A DNA stretch of 64,000 nucleotides from Acinetobacter sp. NIPH 298 (lineage in GTDB: Bacteria > Pseudomonadota > Gammaproteobacteria > Pseudomonadales > Moraxellaceae), in the NCBI RefSeq assembly GCF_000369505.1, contig NZ_KB850055.1:2165513-2229512 (forward strand). The letters are read 5' to 3'. Every line of letters starts with the position of its first letter. The first letter of the stretch is position 1. The position numbers were made by a program, and so were the translations under genes. This document shows, piece by piece, positions 47,506 through 58,280 of the stretch. Under the pieces are notes generated by a model. It searched no databases, was not told where the DNA came from, and was given only the letters and a program-made list of their open reading frames with translations.

Positions 47506-47624
47506 CTCTTTTTCGCATTTTCTTTATTATGCATCATAGCTGAAATTTGAACAGCAAATATAGAGTTGATGCGCAGTCATAAAAATTCAGTTATGCTGAG
47601 CTATCTCTATCGCTGATGATAATT

Positions 47625-48173
47625 ATGAGCTTTTGCGTTGCGTGTGGGCATCAAACCGAACAAAAAATTCCAGTAGGTGATCATAAATCACGACTTGTTT
47701 GTACCCATTGCGGTCACATTCACTATGAAAATCCTAAAGTGATTTGTGGTGCATTGGCCATTTGGGAAAATAAGGTTTTACTTTGTCGTCGTGCAATTGA
47801 ACCACGCTACGGGCTATGGACATTACCCGCAGGCTATATGGAATTATTCGAGACCATCGAGCAAGGCGCAGCGAGAGAAACCCGTGAAGAAGCTGAAGCA
47901 GAAGTTGAAATTGAACAACTCTACTGCACCTACAATATCCCACGTATTGGTCAAATCTATGTGCTATTTAAAGCGATATTACAACAAGGTGTGTTTGGTG
48001 CAGGTGAAGAAAGTTTAGAATGCCGATTGTTTGAAGAACATGAGATCCCTTGGAACGAACTTGCTTTTCCTAGTGTGGAACAAACATTAAGGCACTATTT
48101 TGCTGACCGTAAAAGCGGTGTCTTTCCACCTCATTTAGAAACATTAGGCACACGCTTAGACCATACCGGTTAA
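47625..48173 (+). CDS. Nudix hydrolase with N-terminal zinc ribbon
   Basis: About 182 residues. The zinc ribbon is CVACGH...CTHCGH (near 4-35), followed by a Nudix domain with the box GYMELFETIEQGAARETREEAEAEV (near 75-98). The start may be the ATG at 47616 three codons upstream. Substrate cannot be read from sequence; zinc-ribbon Nudix proteins include NADH pyrophosphatase-like enzymes. Terminator follows. Confidence 0.85.
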   Translation: MSFCVACGHQTEQKIPVGDHKSRLVCTHCGHIHYENPKVICGALAIWENKVLLCRRAIEPRYGLWTLPAGYMELFETIEQGAARETREEAEAEVEIEQLYCTYNIPRIGQIYVLFKAILQQGVFGAGEESLECRLFEEHEIPWNELAFPSVEQTLRHYFADRKSGVFPPHLETLGTRLDHTG

Positions 48174-48180
48174 AATAAAA

Positions 48181-48205
48181 AAAAGACCGCTAATCGCGGT
48201 CTTTT
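48181..48205. terminator. Bidirectional terminator
   Basis: A 10-bp stem (aaaagaccgc / gcggtctttt) with a 5-base loop, between the Nudix gene (plus) and the IS-disrupted gene (minus). Confidence 0.85.
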
Positions 48206-48218
48206 AGATCACTAAAGT

Positions 48219-48407
48219 CTAAGACTTGGTTTTAATGGCTTTACATGCAGGTATGTTTTGATCTGCGATTTTTATGCTGACTACACCAGTCCAACGTTTC
48301 GCCAATTCACGTTCCTCTGCTGTAGGTGCAACATATTTGTCTTTATCCTTATCAAGTCGATCGTACAATCCAACATATGCAGCCTGATAAAATGCATACT
48401 GATTTGA
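48219..48407 (-). pseudogene. C-terminal remnant of an unknown gene, cut by an insertion sequence
   Basis: Sixty-two codons read SNQYAFYQAAYVGLYDRLDK, then an acidic-basic stretch, ending NIPACKAIKTKS before the stop at 48219. The frame has no start of its own and runs into the IS element at 48408. No continuation is visible on the far side of the element (49447 on), so the 5' part of the gene has been lost. The family is not recognised. Confidence 0.65.
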
Positions 48408-49446
48408 GGCTTTGTTGCACAAACCTATCTGTAAAGGGTTTTTCAGCGATATAATTTTCAAATGAAGAAGCCTGCACACAAAATCTACCGCACAACCAAT
48501 TGGCCCGCATATAACCGAGCACTCATGAGTCGCGGAAATATTGCCATTTGGTTTGATCCTGCTACGCAATGGTATGCTCCGTCCATCGGTAAACAAGGGC
48601 GAAATCAAACCTACTCCGACGCAGCCATCCAATGCTGCTTAATGATTAAATCCTTATTCCGTCTGTCTTTACGTATGGTCACTGGCTTTGTGCAAAGTCT
48701 GATTAAACTTTGCGGATTAAATTGGATAGCTCCAGATTACACCACGCTTTGTAGAAGACAAAAGCATATTGATATTGTAATCAGCTACCAAAAAAGTAGC
48801 GATGGGCTGCATCTACTCATGGACTCTACAGGCATGAAGTTTCTAGGTGAGGGCGAATGGAAACGCAAGAAACATGGACCTGAATATCGTCGCCAATGGC
48901 GTAAACTTCATATTGGTATAGATGCTAAAACCCTACAAATACGAGCAGTTCAGCTTACAACCAATAATGTCAGTGATTCACAGGTGCTTGGTGATTTACT
49001 TAATCAGATTCCACAAGATGAGCAGATTAACTCTGTTTATACCGATGGAGCTTATGACACCAAGCAATGCCGTCAGGTCATTGCAGATCGGCAAGCGCAT
49101 GCGGTGATTCCACCTAGAAAAAATGCGAAACCATGGAAAGATACAAAGAGTAGCTCGCTAGAGCGAAATGAATTACTTCGAACAATTAAACGTTTAGGCA
49201 GGACACTATGGAAAAAATGGTCAGGCTATCATCGGCGAAGTTTGGTTGAAACTAAGATGCATTGCATCAAATTATTAGGAGATAAACTCAGTGCAAGGAG
49301 TTTTGATAGCCAAGTCAATGAGATCCATGCACGTGTGGCAGTCCTTAACAGATTTACGGAATTAGGTCGACCACTTACCCAAGTTACGCCTTAAATTTGG
49401 CTCAATTAGGGGCGCTTTGCATTTCAAATCTTTGTGCAACAAAGCC
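48408..49446 (+). mobile_element. Complete IS5-family (IS903-like) insertion sequence, 1039 bp
   Basis: Perfect 16-bp terminal inverted repeats ggctttgttgcacaaa (48408-48423) and its complement (49431-49446) enclose one transposase gene. The repeat resembles that of IS903. No target duplication is found: the 9 bases on the left (ctgatttga) differ from the right (actctaaac), which suggests later recombination or deletion. Confidence 0.9.
48462..49394 (+). CDS. IS5-family transposase
   Basis: A 310-residue DDE transposase, full length for the IS903 group (IS903 encodes 307). Catalytic acids: Asp in LLMDSTGMKF (near 128), Asp in YTDGAYD (near 193) and Glu in the YHRRSLVETKMHCIK motif (near 257-271). 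The frame is intact, so the element may still be able to move. It begins 39 bases inside the left inverted repeat. Confidence 0.93.
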   Translation: MKKPAHKIYRTTNWPAYNRALMSRGNIAIWFDPATQWYAPSIGKQGRNQTYSDAAIQCCLMIKSLFRLSLRMVTGFVQSLIKLCGLNWIAPDYTTLCRRQKHIDIVISYQKSSDGLHLLMDSTGMKFLGEGEWKRKKHGPEYRRQWRKLHIGIDAKTLQIRAVQLTTNNVSDSQVLGDLLNQIPQDEQINSVYTDGAYDTKQCRQVIADRQAHAVIPPRKNAKPWKDTKSSSLERNELLRTIKRLGRTLWKKWSGYHRRSLVETKMHCIKLLGDKLSARSFDSQVNEIHARVAVLNRFTELGRPLTQVTP

Positions 49447-49928
49447 ACTCTAAACTGTCCACTGTTGTTTTTTATTAAATGACAACCTGAACTTCCAATC
49501 CTTGAGTAGTTCGCTTAGCAACTACTAAATTACTCGTTTGTTATTTTATGTTCAACTACTGTTAAATGTTTTTTAGTAACAACCCGATAAACGGCGCGCC
49601 TCAAGGCGTTCAGCCCCAGAACAAACAAAGATAAATAAACATTTAAAAAATATAGTTATTTATAAAAATCAATCACTCGAATTTTGATCCTAATGGTCAA
49701 AAACAAGACCCTTTGTCTACTTTCAATAAAGTAACCATAAAATGTAAGCAAAATTTTTCTTTCCTCTCTCTGTATCAATAACACTAACCTCAATTTCCCA
49801 AGCTTTTTTGATCATACAATTAAAATACCTGTCTATTTTTTATTCTAAATCAATATAAAATATCACGTGCTTTTTTTGATTGTAGTACAATCCTCTTTTC
49901 CAAATGTAGATGAATATATTTTCATTTT
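49447..49928. other. AT-rich intergenic region between the IS element and pabB
   Basis: About 480 bases. It does not contain the missing half of the gene at 48219. A short G+C-rich island near 49580-49617 carries two small hairpins and is listed as a possible small RNA. The pabB promoter should lie near 49860-49920. Confidence 0.5.
49571..49620 (-). ncRNA. Possible C4-like antisense RNA
   Basis: On the minus strand, GGGGCTGAACGCCTTGAGG leads into two stacked hairpins: cgcc-ttga-ggcg (49608-49597) and ccg-tttat-cgg (49594-49584). It is a G+C island in AT-rich DNA. It resembles the C4-like small RNAs reported as a repeated group in Acinetobacter, from memory only. The ends are approximate. Confidence 0.35.
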
Positions 49929-51281
49929 ATGTCTTATTTTAAACAAAAGCTTAATACAGAACCTACATCTGCATTTGACCTCCTCTCCCAACTTTATGAT
50001 TTGACGGGTTTGGTCTATTTGCATGACCAAAATTTCCCTGTCATTGCTTTTTTACCTAAAAAGTTTCTAGTATTTCAACAGTCCATACTTCAACAGTTTC
50101 ATCAAACTACATTCAATCAATATCAATTACACCCAAAAGCAACAACCGTTACCGAGTTCTCAAACTTTGATCAAACCACTCCAAGCGCTCAGCAAAATGT
50201 TGTATTTGATGGTGGATATATTGGTTTTTTCAGCTATGACTACAGTGCCAATCAGCATGTCAATATTTCCAGCCACCCTCAACCCAGTTTTTTCTTAGGT
50301 CAATACTCAACTTTTTTGAGATTTCAGGACAATGCTTGGTATTTTCATAGCCGTGAAGAAAATGCTCAGGCTATTTATGCATTTATATCTGATCTCATAG
50401 CTCAACCAACATCCAAGAACCTGTCCGCACTTACTTTACTTGAAGCATCCCACCCTCGCTGGTCAAAACAACAATACTTAAATGCATTCCAACACGTTCA
50501 GGAATATATTAAAGCAGGAGATTGTTATCAAATTAATCTCACCCAAGAGTTCAAAGCGACTGCTCAAGGTTCATTATTAAATTCTGCACAAGCATTATGG
50601 CAGCTCACACACGCACCTTATGCAGGCTATCTAAAAATTAATGATTTTGAATTACTCAGTTGTTCTCCTGAGTTATTTATTGAATTCCAAAATAATCGAA
50701 AAATAAAAACCCGCCCCATCAAAGGAACCATGCCACGTTTTAATGACCCTCAACAGGATCAGCGATCTAAAGAAAAACTCAGTCGCTCGGAAAAAGACCA
50801 AGCTGAGAATGTCATGATCGTTGATTTATTACGAAATGATTTAAGTGTTTACGCTGAGACAGGTTCGGTCACAACCACCAAACTATTTGAAATCGAAAGT
50901 TTCAATCAAGTGCATCACATGGTCAGTGAAATTACCGCGACCTTGAAAGAAGAAATCAATCCTATGCAAATGTTATTGTCTGCCCTACCTGGTGGTTCAA
51001 TTACAGGGGCACCTAAAATTCGTGCCATGCAAATTATTGAGGAACTAGAAGGTGCGCCGCGTGGTGCTTATTGCGGAAGTTTAGGATATTTTAATTTTGA
51101 TGGGACGGGTCGATGGAATATTTTGATTCGCAGTATTCAAAAATATCAAACCGAATTATCCATGTGGGCAGGCGGTGGTATCACCATCGCTTCTGATGCT
51201 GAAGCTGAATATCAAGAATGTTTTGATAAAATTTCTGCCATGCTCAATTTACTCAACACATGGCAGAAAACAGATCTCTAA
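49929..51281 (+). CDS. pabB: Aminodeoxychorismate synthase component I
   Basis: A 450-residue chorismate-utilising enzyme that aminates chorismate to 4-amino-4-deoxychorismate, the first step toward p-aminobenzoate and folate. Signatures: AGDCYQINLTQEF near 198, KTRPIKGTMPR near 262, GSITGAPKIRAMQII near 357 and AGGGITIASDAEAEYQE near the end. It is unfused to the glutamine amidotransferase or lyase, so a separate PabA is needed. Confidence 0.94.
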   Translation: MSYFKQKLNTEPTSAFDLLSQLYDLTGLVYLHDQNFPVIAFLPKKFLVFQQSILQQFHQTTFNQYQLHPKATTVTEFSNFDQTTPSAQQNVVFDGGYIGFFSYDYSANQHVNISSHPQPSFFLGQYSTFLRFQDNAWYFHSREENAQAIYAFISDLIAQPTSKNLSALTLLEASHPRWSKQQYLNAFQHVQEYIKAGDCYQINLTQEFKATAQGSLLNSAQALWQLTHAPYAGYLKINDFELLSCSPELFIEFQNNRKIKTRPIKGTMPRFNDPQQDQRSKEKLSRSEKDQAENVMIVDLLRNDLSVYAETGSVTTTKLFEIESFNQVHHMVSEITATLKEEINPMQMLLSALPGGSITGAPKIRAMQIIEELEGAPRGAYCGSLGYFNFDGTGRWNILIRSIQKYQTELSMWAGGGITIASDAEAEYQECFDKISAMLNLLNTWQKTDL

Positions 51282-51294
51282 ATCAAAAATAGAT

Positions 51295-52383
51295 TTATAA
51301 AATATGCGTTTTTAGCGTATCCACTAAACGCTTATTTTGTTCATCTGTACCAATCGTGATACGCAAGAATTGGTTAATCCTAGGTTTATTGAAATAACGG
51401 ATCAAAATCCCATGATCACGTAGTTGTTGCATCAATTGAGCCGCATCATGTTTTGGATGCGTGGCAAAAATGAAATTGGCTTTTGATGGCAATACTTGAA
51501 AACCTAAAGCCTTTAACTCGCTGATCAACTTTTCACGACTGTCTATGACTTTTTTACATTGCGCCTCAAAGTAAGCCTGATCCTCAAAGGAAGCAACAGC
51601 GGCTGCAATGGCAAAACGATCCATCGGATAAGAATTAAAGCTATTTTTTACTGCTTCAAGTGCAGCAATCAAATGACTTTGTGCAATGGCAAACCCGACA
51701 CGTAAACCCGCCAATGAACGTGATTTTGAGGTTGTTTGGCAGACCACTAAGTTTTCATATTTATCAACCAATTGAACAGCAGTTTCAGCACCAAAGTCGA
51801 CATAAGCCTCATCGATCACAACCACTCGATTAGGATTTGCTTGTAAAACCTGTTCGATTTGATCCAGACCCAAAGCAATACTGGTTGGTGCATTTGGATT
51901 GGTAATAATCACCCCACCATTCGCTTGCTTATAATCTGCAACATCTATTTCAAAATTTTCATTCAATGGAATTTGCTGGGTGTGAATGCCAAAGAACTGA
52001 CTATAAACAGGATAAAAACTATAAGTTATATCTGGATAAAGCACAGCTTGTTTCTGAATAAAAAATGCTTTAAAAATATGTGCTAAAACTTCATCTGAAC
52101 CATTTCCCACAAAGACTTGTGCAATCTCAACATTTTGCTGTTTGGCAATCGCTTGCTTCAAGGCTGTTGCATCAGGGTCAGGATATAGGCGCAATGCATC
52201 GGCTTGATTTACCAAAACAGCTTGGACCGCCGCCTCAACTCTCGGTGATGGCGGATATGGATTTTCATTGGTATTGAGCTTTAATAAGTTCTGAATTTTG
52301 GGTTGCTCACCCGGAATATACGGTTCCAATTCACGAACTTCAGGACTCCAAAAGCGCATTTGTTCTGTTGTGATATTCGACAT
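51295..52383 (-). CDS. hisC: Histidinol-phosphate aminotransferase
   Basis: A 362-residue class I/II PLP aminotransferase that converts imidazole-acetol phosphate to histidinol phosphate. Start [15 protein letters not shown] at 52383, chosen over the in-frame 52407. Family landmarks: NENPYPPSP near 44, [12 protein letters not shown] near 92, the NPNAPTS motif, and the PLP lysine in [13 protein letters not shown] (near 222). It lies 135 bases after hisD in the same direction, with a small hairpin between them. Confidence 0.95.
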   Translation of the reverse strand: MSNITTEQMRFWSPEVRELEPYIPGEQPKIQNLLKLNTNENPYPPSPRVEAAVQAVLVNQADALRLYPDPDATALKQAIAKQQNVEIAQVFVGNGSDEVLAHIFKAFFIQKQAVLYPDITYSFYPVYSQFFGIHTQQIPLNENFEIDVADYKQANGGVIITNPNAPTSIALGLDQIEQVLQANPNRVVVIDEAYVDFGAETAVQLVDKYENLVVCQTTSKSRSLAGLRVGFAIAQSHLIAALEAVKNSFNSYPMDRFAIAAAVASFEDQAYFEAQCKKVIDSREKLISELKALGFQVLPSKANFIFATHPKHDAAQLMQQLRDHGILIRYFNKPRINQFLRITIGTDEQNKRLVDTLKTHIL

Positions 52384-52471
52384 TTTATTTTCTCTTTTAA
52401 CCCTCACCTAAGCTCTTGAAGAGGAATATTCAAACTTATTCCACCAAAATATTAAGTCTGCAGGTGGCTAT

Positions 52472-52500
52472 TCCCTCTCCTATAAGGAGAGGCTTAGGGA
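52472..52500. repeat. Intergenic hairpin between hisD and hisC
   Basis: An 8-bp stem cctctcct / aggagagg with a 3-base loop, inside a longer imperfect repeat (tccct...aggga). No T run follows on the minus strand, so an intercistronic mRNA structure or a dispersed palindrome is more likely than a terminator. Confidence 0.5.
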
Positions 52501-52517
52501 GAAGTTTTAAATTAGAT

Positions 52518-53807
52518 TTATTGATAACGGTAACGTGCTGAACGAGCATGAGCATCTAGATTTTCCTGTACCGCAAGCACATCCGCAGTTTTCGCCAAAG
52601 GTTTAACACCTTCCTGCGAGCACATGATTAGGCTAGAACGCTTTTGGAAATCATAGACGCCAAGTGGAGACGAGAAGCGCGCTGTACCCGATGTTGGCAA
52701 GACATGGTTTGGACCTGCACAATAATCACCAATCGCTTCAGGCGTATAACGCCCCATAAAGATTGCACCAGCATGACGAATCTCTTGGCTCATCTGTTCA
52801 GCATCATCTAAACAAAGCTCTAAATGCTCAGGTGCAACTTGATTAATCAATTCGATAGCTTCTGCACGATCTTTAACGAGAACCAAAGCACCACGATTTT
52901 GAATCGAAGTTCTAGCAATTTCGGCTTTTGGTAATTCACTTAAATGCTTTTCAATGGCTGCATCAACAGCATTTAAAAGTGCTTCATCAGGTGTGATAAA
53001 AATAGCTTGGGCAACCGTATCATGTTCCGCTTGTGACAACACATCCATCGCAAGCCAATCCGCATTATTTTCGCCTTCGGCATAAACCAAAATTTCTGAA
53101 GGCCCTGCGATCATATCAATACCGACTTGACCAAATACGGCTCTTTTTGCCGCTGCAACAAAACGATTTCCTGGACCAGTAATTTTATCTACTGCTGGAA
53201 CAGTTTGTGTGCCATAAGCCAAAGCGGCGACAGCTTGTGCACCACCAATTGTAAATACTCGACTCACCCCAGCCAAATGTGCGGCTGCCAATACCAATGG
53301 ATTCAACTCACCATTGGGTGCTGGAACAACCATAATGATTTCAGGAACACCTGCAACATGGGCAGGAAGTGCGTTCATCAATACAGAAGATGGGTAAGAA
53401 GCTAAACCACCCGGTACATAAATACCAACCCGGTCCAGTGGTGTGACTTTTTGACCTAAAGTATTTCCCAGCTCATCAATATAAGTCCACCCTTCTTGCT
53501 TTTGAGCTTGATGGAAAGCACGAATACGCTTTGCAGCAAGTTCTAATGCATCACGAATTTCAACCGTTAATCCCTCAAATGCAGTTTTAAGTTGTGCTTG
53601 AGTGAGTTCTAAATCAGAGAATTGATGCGCGGGATGTCGATCAAACTGTTGCGTTAATTTCAGCACATGATCATCACCATGCTGACGAACATCAGCAATA
53701 ATTTGATCTACAGTTTGTATTAATTGAGGATCATTGACAGTTTCAAATGCTAATAGCTCAGCAAATGTCTGTTTGAAATTTTGATCCTGAGTCGATAAAC
53801 GTCGCAT
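52518..53807 (-). CDS. hisD: Histidinol dehydrogenase
   Basis: About 429 residues; oxidises histidinol to histidine in two NAD-dependent steps with a zinc ion. The ATG at 53807 ([11 protein letters not shown]) is preferred to the GTG at 53819. Motifs: [13 protein letters not shown] near 109, [14 protein letters not shown] near 180, [25 protein letters not shown], and the zinc-ligand and base region PEHLELC and [13 protein letters not shown]. Followed by hisC. Confidence 0.96.
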   Translation of the reverse strand: MRRLSTQDQNFKQTFAELLAFETVNDPQLIQTVDQIIADVRQHGDDHVLKLTQQFDRHPAHQFSDLELTQAQLKTAFEGLTVEIRDALELAAKRIRAFHQAQKQEGWTYIDELGNTLGQKVTPLDRVGIYVPGGLASYPSSVLMNALPAHVAGVPEIIMVVPAPNGELNPLVLAAAHLAGVSRVFTIGGAQAVAALAYGTQTVPAVDKITGPGNRFVAAAKRAVFGQVGIDMIAGPSEILVYAEGENNADWLAMDVLSQAEHDTVAQAIFITPDEALLNAVDAAIEKHLSELPKAEIARTSIQNRGALVLVKDRAEAIELINQVAPEHLELCLDDAEQMSQEIRHAGAIFMGRYTPEAIGDYCAGPNHVLPTSGTARFSSPLGVYDFQKRSSLIMCSQEGVKPLAKTADVLAVQENLDAHARSARYRYQ

Positions 53808-54011
53808 CAATTTACCCACAAGGCGAATAAGAGAGCGCTAAGTTTACTCTTTTTCACTCTATTTGTGGATGCAATATCAGCCTAAAAAAATATTGAGGGA
53901 AAATCAGTACATCAATGAGCAATCCAATAGCATTACTCATCTAAAAACCACTAATTAATTAGAAATATTTTTAAAATAAAAACAATCTCTTAAAAATTAT
54001 TTTTAACTCCT

Positions 54012-54038
54012 TGTCACAAACTTAAATGCTGATTCGTC
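54012..54038 (+). promoter_or_regulatory. ECF41-type promoter
   Basis: TGTCACA at 54012-54018 and CGTC at 54035-54038, with 16 bases between. This is exactly the consensus of ECF41 sigma factors, which characteristically drive their own operon. The start of the next gene is 40 bases away at 54078, and the sigma factor gene follows. A gag site at 54068 serves as its ribosome binding site. Confidence 0.8.
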
Positions 54039-54077
54039 AATCTAAGAACCCTATTTGTTCATATCAGGAGTTTTAAA

Positions 54078-54509
54078 ATGGCTAACAGAAATATTCATCC
54101 GCAAAAACATTTACCAGATGCAGTGCAGCACCTCCATCAAGTGCACCAAAATCTTGATGACTTAGACTTGATCCCGCGCTCTCTTTATCATTTAGTTCTA
54201 TTAAGAGCTTCACAAATCAATGGATGTGCTTATTGCGTCAAAATGCATATTGCCGAAGCGTTAGCAGATAGTGAGACCCAATCACGTTTAGACCGCCTCA
54301 TTGTATGGCGTCATTGTGCTGACTATAGTGACCAAGAAAGAGTCGCTTTTGCTTGGGTAGAAGCATTAACGACACTACACCCTCAAACAGATTATGCACC
54401 GCTGCGTTCTAACCTATTAGAATATTTTAACGAACAGCAAATTTCTGCTTTAACTTTATTGATTGGCATGATTAATTTATGGAATCGTATCGGCATTTCA
54501 CAACATTAA
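54078..54509 (+). CDS. Carboxymuconolactone decarboxylase/AhpD-like protein
   Basis: A 143-residue protein with the CMD/AhpD fold; the redox motif CAYCVKMH (two cysteines and a His, near 50-57) is intact, as in peroxidase-type AhpD relatives. It lies directly before an ECF41 sigma factor with a 2-base gap, the classic genomic partner of that sigma group. A role in oxidative chemistry is inferred. It is the first gene after the ECF41-type promoter. Confidence 0.88.
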   Translation: MANRNIHPQKHLPDAVQHLHQVHQNLDDLDLIPRSLYHLVLLRASQINGCAYCVKMHIAEALADSETQSRLDRLIVWRHCADYSDQERVAFAWVEALTTLHPQTDYAPLRSNLLEYFNEQQISALTLLIGMINLWNRIGISQH

Positions 54510-54511
54510 AG

Positions 54512-55401
54512 ATGATGCAAAATCAACAAAATCTAACGACACACGATTTAGATCTATTTCAAGCAAGCCGAGCATTCTTGTTCGGCCTAGCTTATCGTCT
54601 CTTAGGTTCAACACATGACGCAGATGATGTATTACAGGATATTTTTCTAAAATGGCAAATGCAGCCTAAAGAGGAAATCCTCAATCCCCAAGCTTGGCTT
54701 ACTTCGGTATGTACTCGTCATTGTATTGACTTGCTTCGTTCTCACCACAAGTCACGGACTGAATATGTGGGTACATGGTTACCCGAACCGTATCAACATA
54801 CGGAACAGATATCGATTGAATCTGATTACACCCTATCTACTGCATTTCTTTTAGTTCTTGAAAAACTATCCCCCAAAGAACGAGCTGCTTACTTACTGCA
54901 TGATATCTTTAATCTTGATTACCAAGAGGTTTCTGAAATTCTTCAAGAGCAGCACAGTTATTGCCGGCAATTAGTCGTACGTGGAAGAAAGCGAATTTCA
55001 GAACAACCAAAGGTACTTTCGACATTACCAACTTCACATCAGATGACTTTACTAAATGCCTTTAGAGATGCCATTCACTCGCATAATCTTGATCAACTTA
55101 AAAAGCTTCTGAGTGAAGATATTCAGCTTGCTGCTGATGGTGGCGGTAAGGTTTCAGCTATTCCTCAACCACTCATCGATCAGCCCAGTGTATTACGCTT
55201 TTTGAGCGCTTGCTCTTTCAGGCTTGGAATGAGCTTTTTTGGGAAATATGCCATCTCAATGGCAATATTGGCTTTAAGTTATATGATCAACAACATAATT
55301 GTGTGATCGCGATGACATTTGCATTTGATTGCAACCAGCAGATTCAAAATATCTATGTCATGCGAAATCCCGACAAACTAAAAAATAAAAGGCCAACCTA
55401 A
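54512..55401 (+). pseudogene. ECF41-type RNA polymerase sigma factor, frameshifted in the C-terminal domain
   Basis: Start MMQNQQNLTTHD at 54512. The sigma2 region (ADDVLQDIFLKW) and sigma4 region (LSPKERAAYLLHDIF) are intact, as are the ECF41 marks WLPEP and DGGGK in a SnoaL-like C-terminal domain. Translation then leaves the family frame near 55208, where one base appears missing, and stops at 55306 after unrelated hydrophobic residues. The lost tail, with the third ECF41 mark NPDKL, is encoded in the next frame to 55401. In ECF41 factors this C-terminal domain regulates activity, so the truncated product may still work and even be overactive. Confidence 0.85.
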
Positions 55402-55411
55402 GTTGACCTTT
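55388..55411. terminator. Possible terminator between the sigma factor gene and hisG
   Basis: A 10-bp stem with one mismatch (aaaggccaac / gttgaccttt), loop of 4 bases, between convergent genes. T-rich sequence is limited, so strength is uncertain. Confidence 0.5.
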
Positions 55412-55428
55412 GTACAGAATAGGCGCTT

Positions 55429-57380
<1,952 letters not shown>

Positions 57381-57632
57381 TTATGCTCCGAAAAGGCTTG
57401 CTTTACGCCATTCGTCTTTTGTCATTGCGCGAATCGTAACAGCGTGAACTGCACCACTCGCAATATAAGAATTCAGGGGTGCATAAACAGCCTGTTGGCG
57501 AGTGACGGTACGTTTACCTTCAAACTGGTCATCAACAATACGAAGGTCAAACTTGCCAGCCTGTCCGCTCACTGCTACTTCTGCTTCAGGAAAAGCTTCT
57601 TTTAAAATTTGCGTGAGCTGCTCACTATTCAT
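57381..57632 (-). CDS. ibaG: BolA-family protein IbaG
   Basis: An 83-residue BolA-like protein, started at the ATG 57630-57632 (MNSEQLTQIL), behind an agagg site. Conserved residues include the GKRTVTRQQAVYA segment and the HAVTIRAMT C-terminal stretch. IbaG-type proteins pair with monothiol glutaredoxins in iron-sulfur handling. Upstream of murA, the usual order in this group. Confidence 0.9.
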   Translation of the reverse strand: MNSEQLTQILKEAFPEAEVAVSGQAGKFDLRIVDDQFEGKRTVTRQQAVYAPLNSYIASGAVHAVTIRAMTKDEWRKASLFGA

Positions 57633-57730
57633 TGCCAAGACCTCTTATACAACCATTGGTGTAAAACGCGCTATTTTACTATAACTTTTTCATATAATTC
57701 AGTAAGCGTTTTCTTTTTTTATCACTAAAA

Positions 57731-57756
57731 AAAGAGGCTCTATAAAAAGCCTCTTT
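57731..57756 (-). terminator. Terminator after the hpf gene
   Basis: A 9-bp stem (aaagaggct / agcctcttt) with an 8-base loop; on the minus strand it is followed by a T run. It lies 16 bases past the stop at 57772. Confidence 0.8.
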
Positions 57757-57771
57757 CACTCAACTTAAAAA

Positions 57772-58113
57772 TTAAGTCAAAATTGCAAGTTCATGTTGAT
57801 ACGAACATTGTATTTTTCTATGTTTTGCAAGCTGTCGCTTTAATTTTTCTGTTAGTTTTTTTATCGAAGTATACATATCATCGGCTGTCGCTTGTGCAAA
57901 CAATTCAATCCCCGGCAGACGTATAATTGCTTCTGCAATATGGTTTGCACTCCCTTTATGTGAACGTTTATCAACTTGATGATCTTTAGCCAATTTGATC
58001 TGCATACTATTTACCTGATCTAGATGCTTGGTCATTTGACTAAACTTTTCTTTAATATTCTCTTCAATTGCAGGTGTAATGGTTAAATGGTGTCCACGAA
58101 TCGTTATTTGCAT
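57772..58113 (-). CDS. hpf: Ribosome hibernation-promoting factor (Hpf/YfiA family)
   Basis: A 113-residue ribosome-binding protein started at the ATG 58113 (MQITIRGHHL), behind gaggga. Family traits: the TPAIEENIKEKF segment, the DHQVDKRSHKG stretch and the DDMYTSIKKLTEKLKRQL helix. It should inactivate or store ribosomes in stationary phase. It lies downstream of rpoN, as in many gammaproteobacteria. It lacks the long C-terminal dimerisation domain of long Hpf. Confidence 0.93.
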   Translation of the reverse strand: MQITIRGHHLTITPAIEENIKEKFSQMTKHLDQVNSMQIKLAKDHQVDKRSHKGSANHIAEAIIRLPGIELFAQATADDMYTSIKKLTEKLKRQLAKHRKIQCSYQHELAILT

Positions 58114-58280
58114 AATTCTATCCCTCACCTTTTCTTAGGATACGAAAACATCGCCCAAGCAATCTAATGCATATAATGTGGTTCAACACTCATTAAATCA
58201 TCTTAGCGAGTCCTCTAGTGATTATTAAAAAATTCATTATTTGGTCATAATGAATGCCTAGAATAGTCACACCTTGAAAT

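Noticed and set aside
48219..48632. 137-residue minus-strand frame joining the truncated gene and the IS
   Set aside because: The frame crosses the left inverted repeat at 48408 and is a chance fusion; only the part to 48407 is original gene sequence.
48399..49455. 9-bp target duplication around the IS element
   Set aside because: Left flank ctgatttga and right flank actctaaac do not match, nor do shorter windows.
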